Shown one piece after another: positions 11,714-14,615 of a DNA stretch of 14,615 nt. The stretch covers positions 1-14,615 of the forward strand of contig JANYFI010000080.1 in assembly GCA_025362765.1 (NCBI GenBank). Reading direction: 5' to 3'. The stretch comes from Ferruginibacter sp. (GTDB taxonomy: Bacteria; Bacteroidota; Bacteroidia; Chitinophagales; Chitinophagaceae). The notes under the pieces were generated by a model. That model saw only the letters and a program-made list of their open reading frames with translations, was not told where the DNA came from and ran no database searches. Position 1 is the stretch's first letter, and each line of letters opens with the position of its first letter. The position numbers and the translations under genes are program-made.

Positions 11714-14615
11714 TCATTGTATCAATGCTACGTTTCCTTTGTAATTCAGTATACTATTGTTATCACAAATAATGTCAATCATATAAACAAATACATCCGG
11801 ATTTAACTTTACTCCTTTAAATGTGCCATCCCAACCGGCAGCAGGATCATTGGCACTAAAGCTTTCTTTCTGGAACACCAACTGTCCCCACCTGTTAAAG
11901 ATGTGCAGGCTTTGTATTTTAAACAAGCCGGTTCCCCGCGGATAAAAAATGTCATTGGCTCCGTCACCATTGGGCGAAAAAGTGTTGGGCATAAAAATAT
12001 TACCTCCGTCGCAGGTTACAATAATATTGACTTTATCCTCTGCCGTACAACCGCCGGCATTGATAACTTTAACGGTATACTCAGTATTGGTAATGGGTTT
12101 CACGGTGATGCCAGGGTAACTGTTTCGAAAGATGCCTGTAGTGGGAGACCACAATACCTGGGTAACATCATTGGAAATGGTGGGTGCCAAATCAATTGTT
12201 TTACCAACGTTGATTGTTTTATCCAGTCCTGCATCCACTAACGGGATGGGATATACCTTTATAAAAACATGCCCGGTATCGGCAAAGCAGTTCTTGTCGT
12301 CTTTGCCTACCACCATATAATTAGTGGTGCTATCAGGCGTTGCGATGGGCTTGGGGGAAACCGGGTTATTGAGACCTGTTGACGGCGTCCAGGTGTAGTT
12401 GCTAGCTCCGTCGGCAAATAATTTCGCCGACTCACCCCTGCACAATGTATCCTTGTTACCGTAAGTTATTTTGAAAGGAAATTTTACCGTCACTTTTAAT
12501 GTGTCGCTGGCGGAACAGCCGTGTACTGAAGTCCCTTTTACGATGTAATAAATTTCTCCGGCAGGTGTCGCAATAGGATTGGCACATGCTGTGCAGCTAA
12601 GCCCTGCTGCAGGGCTCCAGTTATAAGTGCTTGCGCCAGTTGCCTGTAAATGAATACCCTTTTGTTTGCAGATAAAAGTATCCTGTCCTGCACTTACTGC
12701 TGGTATGTCAAAGGCTTCAATCGTTTTACTGGTGGTATCTGTACAACCGCTGCTGTTAGTTACCTGTAGCGCAATAGTATAAATCCCTGCTACAGCATAG
12801 TTTTGGACAACAGGGTTTTGCAATGTTGAAATATTGTTGTTGCCAAAATTCCATTGCCAGGTAAGTGTTGAAGTGTCAGCTACCGTTACGACACCTTTTG
12901 CCGTCATATCCAGGGGCATACAGCCGCTTGGCGTTGTGGTGAAATTGATATGTGGAGAAGGCGCTACTTTTACGGGTACCGATGCTACAATTGAATCCTT
13001 ACATCCATATGCGGTTGTAATGACTAATTTGGGATAGTATAATCCCGGTGAAGTGTATTGGTGCACCGGGTTGGTGTCTGTGCTTGTCGATCCATCGTTC
13101 AGGCTCCAGTTGTAATCGGTTATGGCATCATTGCTAAATGAAGAATCAGTAAAGGAAACTGTACCGGCGTTGCAGAGCACTTTATTGCTAAAGTTAAACG
13201 CAGCCGTTACGCCGTTTACAATAATTGTATCCTTGCCCCGTATGGGTACCTGGCAACCACTTGTGTCGGTTAAAATCATCTTGGGAACATAGCTGCCGGC
13301 ATAAGTATATAAATGACTGATGGTAGAGTCTGTTGATGCAAAAGTTATCCCGTCATTGAAATCCCATAAAATGGACACTGCGTCAATTGTTGAAGCGGTA
13401 AAATTAGTTTTTACCTGACCGCAGCCAACCAGCGGATTATATTTGAATGTTCCTTTTGGCCCCTTTATAAAAATTGTTTTTTCCAACTCATTCGTGCATC
13501 CTCCCGGACCGGTAGTGGTTAGCTTTACTGTGTACAATCCTGCGTAACTGTAGAAGTGTGTGGGGGCAGATGTGGTGGCAGTACTTCCATCTCCAAAGTC
13601 CCATACTGACGATACCATGTTGCTGGATAAATTAGTGAACTGAACAATGAGAGGTGGACAAATACTCATTGAATCGCTCATGGTAAAATCAACCGTTGGC
13701 ATTACTATGCTAATTAAGCCGGGTTTCCTTATAGCATCTGAACATCCATATTTATCAGTAATGACAAGTGATACTGTAAAGCTGCCATTGGTTGTATAAG
13801 AATGAAGTGGGTTCTGCAAAGCAGAAATAGTGCTGTCTCCAAAATCCCAGTGGTAACTAAGGTTTGGCCCTGTTGACTGACTGGTGAATTGAACCGGTTT
13901 AGAAGGACAGGTAAGAGAGTCCTTTACACTAAATTTAGCTACTGGTTTTGAAATAATCAAAGGGGTTGCAAGGCTAAAGCTATCCATACATCCGGCCGAA
14001 TCTGCGATGAGTAATTTTATAGTGTAATTTCCCTCGCCGCTATAAGCATGCTGAAATGGTGGTGCAGAATAGGTGGCTGTTTGTCCGTCACCAAACAACC
14101 AGGTAAATGTTTTTATTGGGTTTAATCCGTCAGTTACAGACAGATCATTAAAAATAACCGGCGTATTGAGGCAACTGCCGGCTACTGCGGCATTAAATTT
14201 GGCAGAAGGGCCATTCACTCTTATGGCAAGGTTTTTTACCAGCGTATCGCGGCAACCCAGCAGGTTGGTAATAATTAATTTTACAGAAAAATTTCCGGAG
14301 GTGCGATAAGTATGTGCTATCGCATTTTCGATGGTATCAATGACGGTGCCGTCACCAAAATCCCATTTAAATGAGCTGATATCACTTAGGCTTAATGCGG
14401 TGGTAAATTGAATGGTGGCACCTCGGCAAATTATGCTGTCAGACACAGTAAAAGCTGCCTTTGCATCAATAATCATTACCGGGAATGTGGTGGTGTTATC
14501 GCAGCCCGTTGTGTAATTTTTTACAGTTAAACTGGTTTGATAAATGCCCGAATGCGGATATTGGTGTGTAACGTTTTGTTGGGTGGAAGTAGTGCCGTCA
14601 CCAAAATCCCAATTC
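11714..14615 (-). CDS. Large PKD-repeat surface protein with type B (gliding-motility) T9SS sorting domain, N-terminus outside window
   Basis: The frame is open from the right edge (14614) to the TGA at 11716-11714, giving 966 residues; the internal Met at 14476 is not a start, because PKD sequence continues in frame upstream to the window edge. Eight PKD-type repeats are visible, each marked by WDFGDG or a variant and spaced about 80-87 residues. Three Ig-like repeats follow, marked NWSPAAGL, TWTPSTGL and LWSPTTGI, the first two with NPIATP- or KPIATP-type motifs. The last 95 or so residues form the type B C-terminal sorting domain: FMPNTFSPNGDGANDIFYPR, IFNRWGQLVF, GWDGTFKG and VFVYMIDI. 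Such proteins are exported through the outer membrane by the type IX system and act as adhesins or other surface proteins. PKD repeats themselves are spacers or binding modules without enzymatic function. Any catalytic or binding domain would lie in the missing N-terminus. The PorP/SprF gene next to it is its likely partner. Confidence 0.93.
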   Translation of the reverse strand, partial: NWDFGDGTTSTQQNVTHQYPHSGIYQTSLTVKNYTTGCDNTTTFPVMIIDAKAAFTVSDSIICRGATIQFTTALSLSDISSFKWDFGDGTVIDTIENAIAHTYRTSGNFSVKLIITNLLGCRDTLVKNLAIRVNGPSAKFNAAVAGSCLNTPVIFNDLSVTDGLNPIKTFTWLFGDGQTATYSAPPFQHAYSGEGNYTIKLLIADSAGCMDSFSLATPLIISKPVAKFSVKDSLTCPSKPVQFTSQSTGPNLSYHWDFGDSTISALQNPLHSYTTNGSFTVSLVITDKYGCSDAIRKPGLISIVMPTVDFTMSDSMSICPPLIVQFTNLSSNMVSSVWDFGDGSTATTSAPTHFYSYAGLYTVKLTTTGPGGCTNELEKTIFIKGPKGTFKYNPLVGCGQVKTNFTASTIDAVSILWDFNDGITFASTDSTISHLYTYAGSYVPKMILTDTSGCQVPIRGKDTIIVNGVTAAFNFSNKVLCNAGTVSFTDSSFSNDAITDYNWSLNDGSTSTDTNPVHQYTSPGLYYPKLVITTAYGCKDSIVASVPVKVAPSPHINFTTTPSGCMPLDMTAKGVVTVADTSTLTWQWNFGNNNISTLQNPVVQNYAVAGIYTIALQVTNSSGCTDTTSKTIEAFDIPAVSAGQDTFICKQKGIHLQATGASTYNWSPAAGLSCTACANPIATPAGEIYYIVKGTSVHGCSASDTLKVTVKFPFKITYGNKDTLCRGESAKLFADGASNYTWTPSTGLNNPVSPKPIATPDSTTNYMVVGKDDKNCFADTGHVFIKVYPIPLVDAGLDKTINVGKTIDLAPTISNDVTQVLWSPTTGIFRNSYPGITVKPITNTEYTVKVINAGGCTAEDKVNIIVTCDGGNIFMPNTFSPNGDGANDIFYPRGTGLFKIQSLHIFNRWGQLVFQKESFSANDPAAGWDGTFKGVKLNPDVFVYMIDIICDNNSILNYKGNVALIQ
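12820..14615 (-). repeat. Tandem PKD-repeat coding array
   Basis: Within the cargo gene the plus strand shows near-matches to CCGTCACCAAAATCCCA (encoding WDFGDG) near 14597, 14348, 14086, 13843, 13588, 13351, 13090 and 12838, a period of about 237-262 bases. The leftmost three copies are degenerate (WDFNDG, WSLNDG, WNFGNN), those nearest the C-terminus. Repeats differ in sequence elsewhere, so this is an old, diverged protein repeat, not a recent DNA duplication. Confidence 0.85.

Noticed and set aside
12820..14615. Regularly spaced similar segments resembling a CRISPR or DNA repeat array
   Set aside because: The period of about 250 bases and the in-frame WDFGDG coding show these are PKD protein repeats.

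Overview
The window looks like the chromosome of a member of Bacteroidota, most likely a Chitinophagaceae-type bacterium. Three things point that way: a PorP/SprF protein beside a large PKD-repeat protein carrying the type B (gliding-motility) sorting domain of the type IX secretion system; a large outer-membrane beta-barrel protein with an N-terminal carboxypeptidase-like domain; and start codons preceded by A/T-rich leaders, with TAnnTTTG-like promoter elements and no clear Shine-Dalgarno sequences. The family-level placement is inferred.

Layout from left to right: (1) 1-946, minus strand, the N-terminal 315 residues of an exported Ppx/GppA-like protein of the actin-like ATPase fold, cut by the window edge. 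(2) 947-1490, AT-rich DNA with no convincing gene, ending in the terminator of the next gene. (3) 1550-4159, minus strand, an outer-membrane beta-barrel protein of the TonB-receptor type. (4) 4411-8552, plus strand, a four-gene run: GntP-family permease, RidA-family deaminase, PLP-dependent enzyme of the D-serine dehydratase/D-threonine aldolase family, and an M19 dipeptidase without a signal peptide. (5) 8608-9912, minus strand, an exported alpha/beta hydrolase with a possible lipobox. (6) 9954-10190, minus strand, the decayed C-terminal end of an amidase gene. (7) 10350-10378, an intrinsic terminator for the following gene. (8) 10459-11493, PorP/SprF, and 11714-14615, a PKD-repeat T9SS cargo protein, both minus strand; the cargo gene runs off the right edge.

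The most coherent functional unit is the four-gene plus-strand cluster. The PLP enzyme carries the H-x-C metal motif of D-serine and D-threo-hydroxyaspartate dehydratases, not the H-x-D motif of D-threonine aldolases. Its predicted enamine product is what RidA proteins hydrolyse. GntP-family permeases include the D-serine transporter DsdX, and M19 enzymes can release C-terminal D-residues from dipeptides. Together this suggests an import and deamination route for D-hydroxy-amino acids, possibly recycled from peptide or cell-wall material. The second unit is the PorP/SprF and type B cargo pair, a known T9SS arrangement. No tRNA, rRNA, CRISPR array, insertion sequence, phage gene or recognisable defence system was seen.
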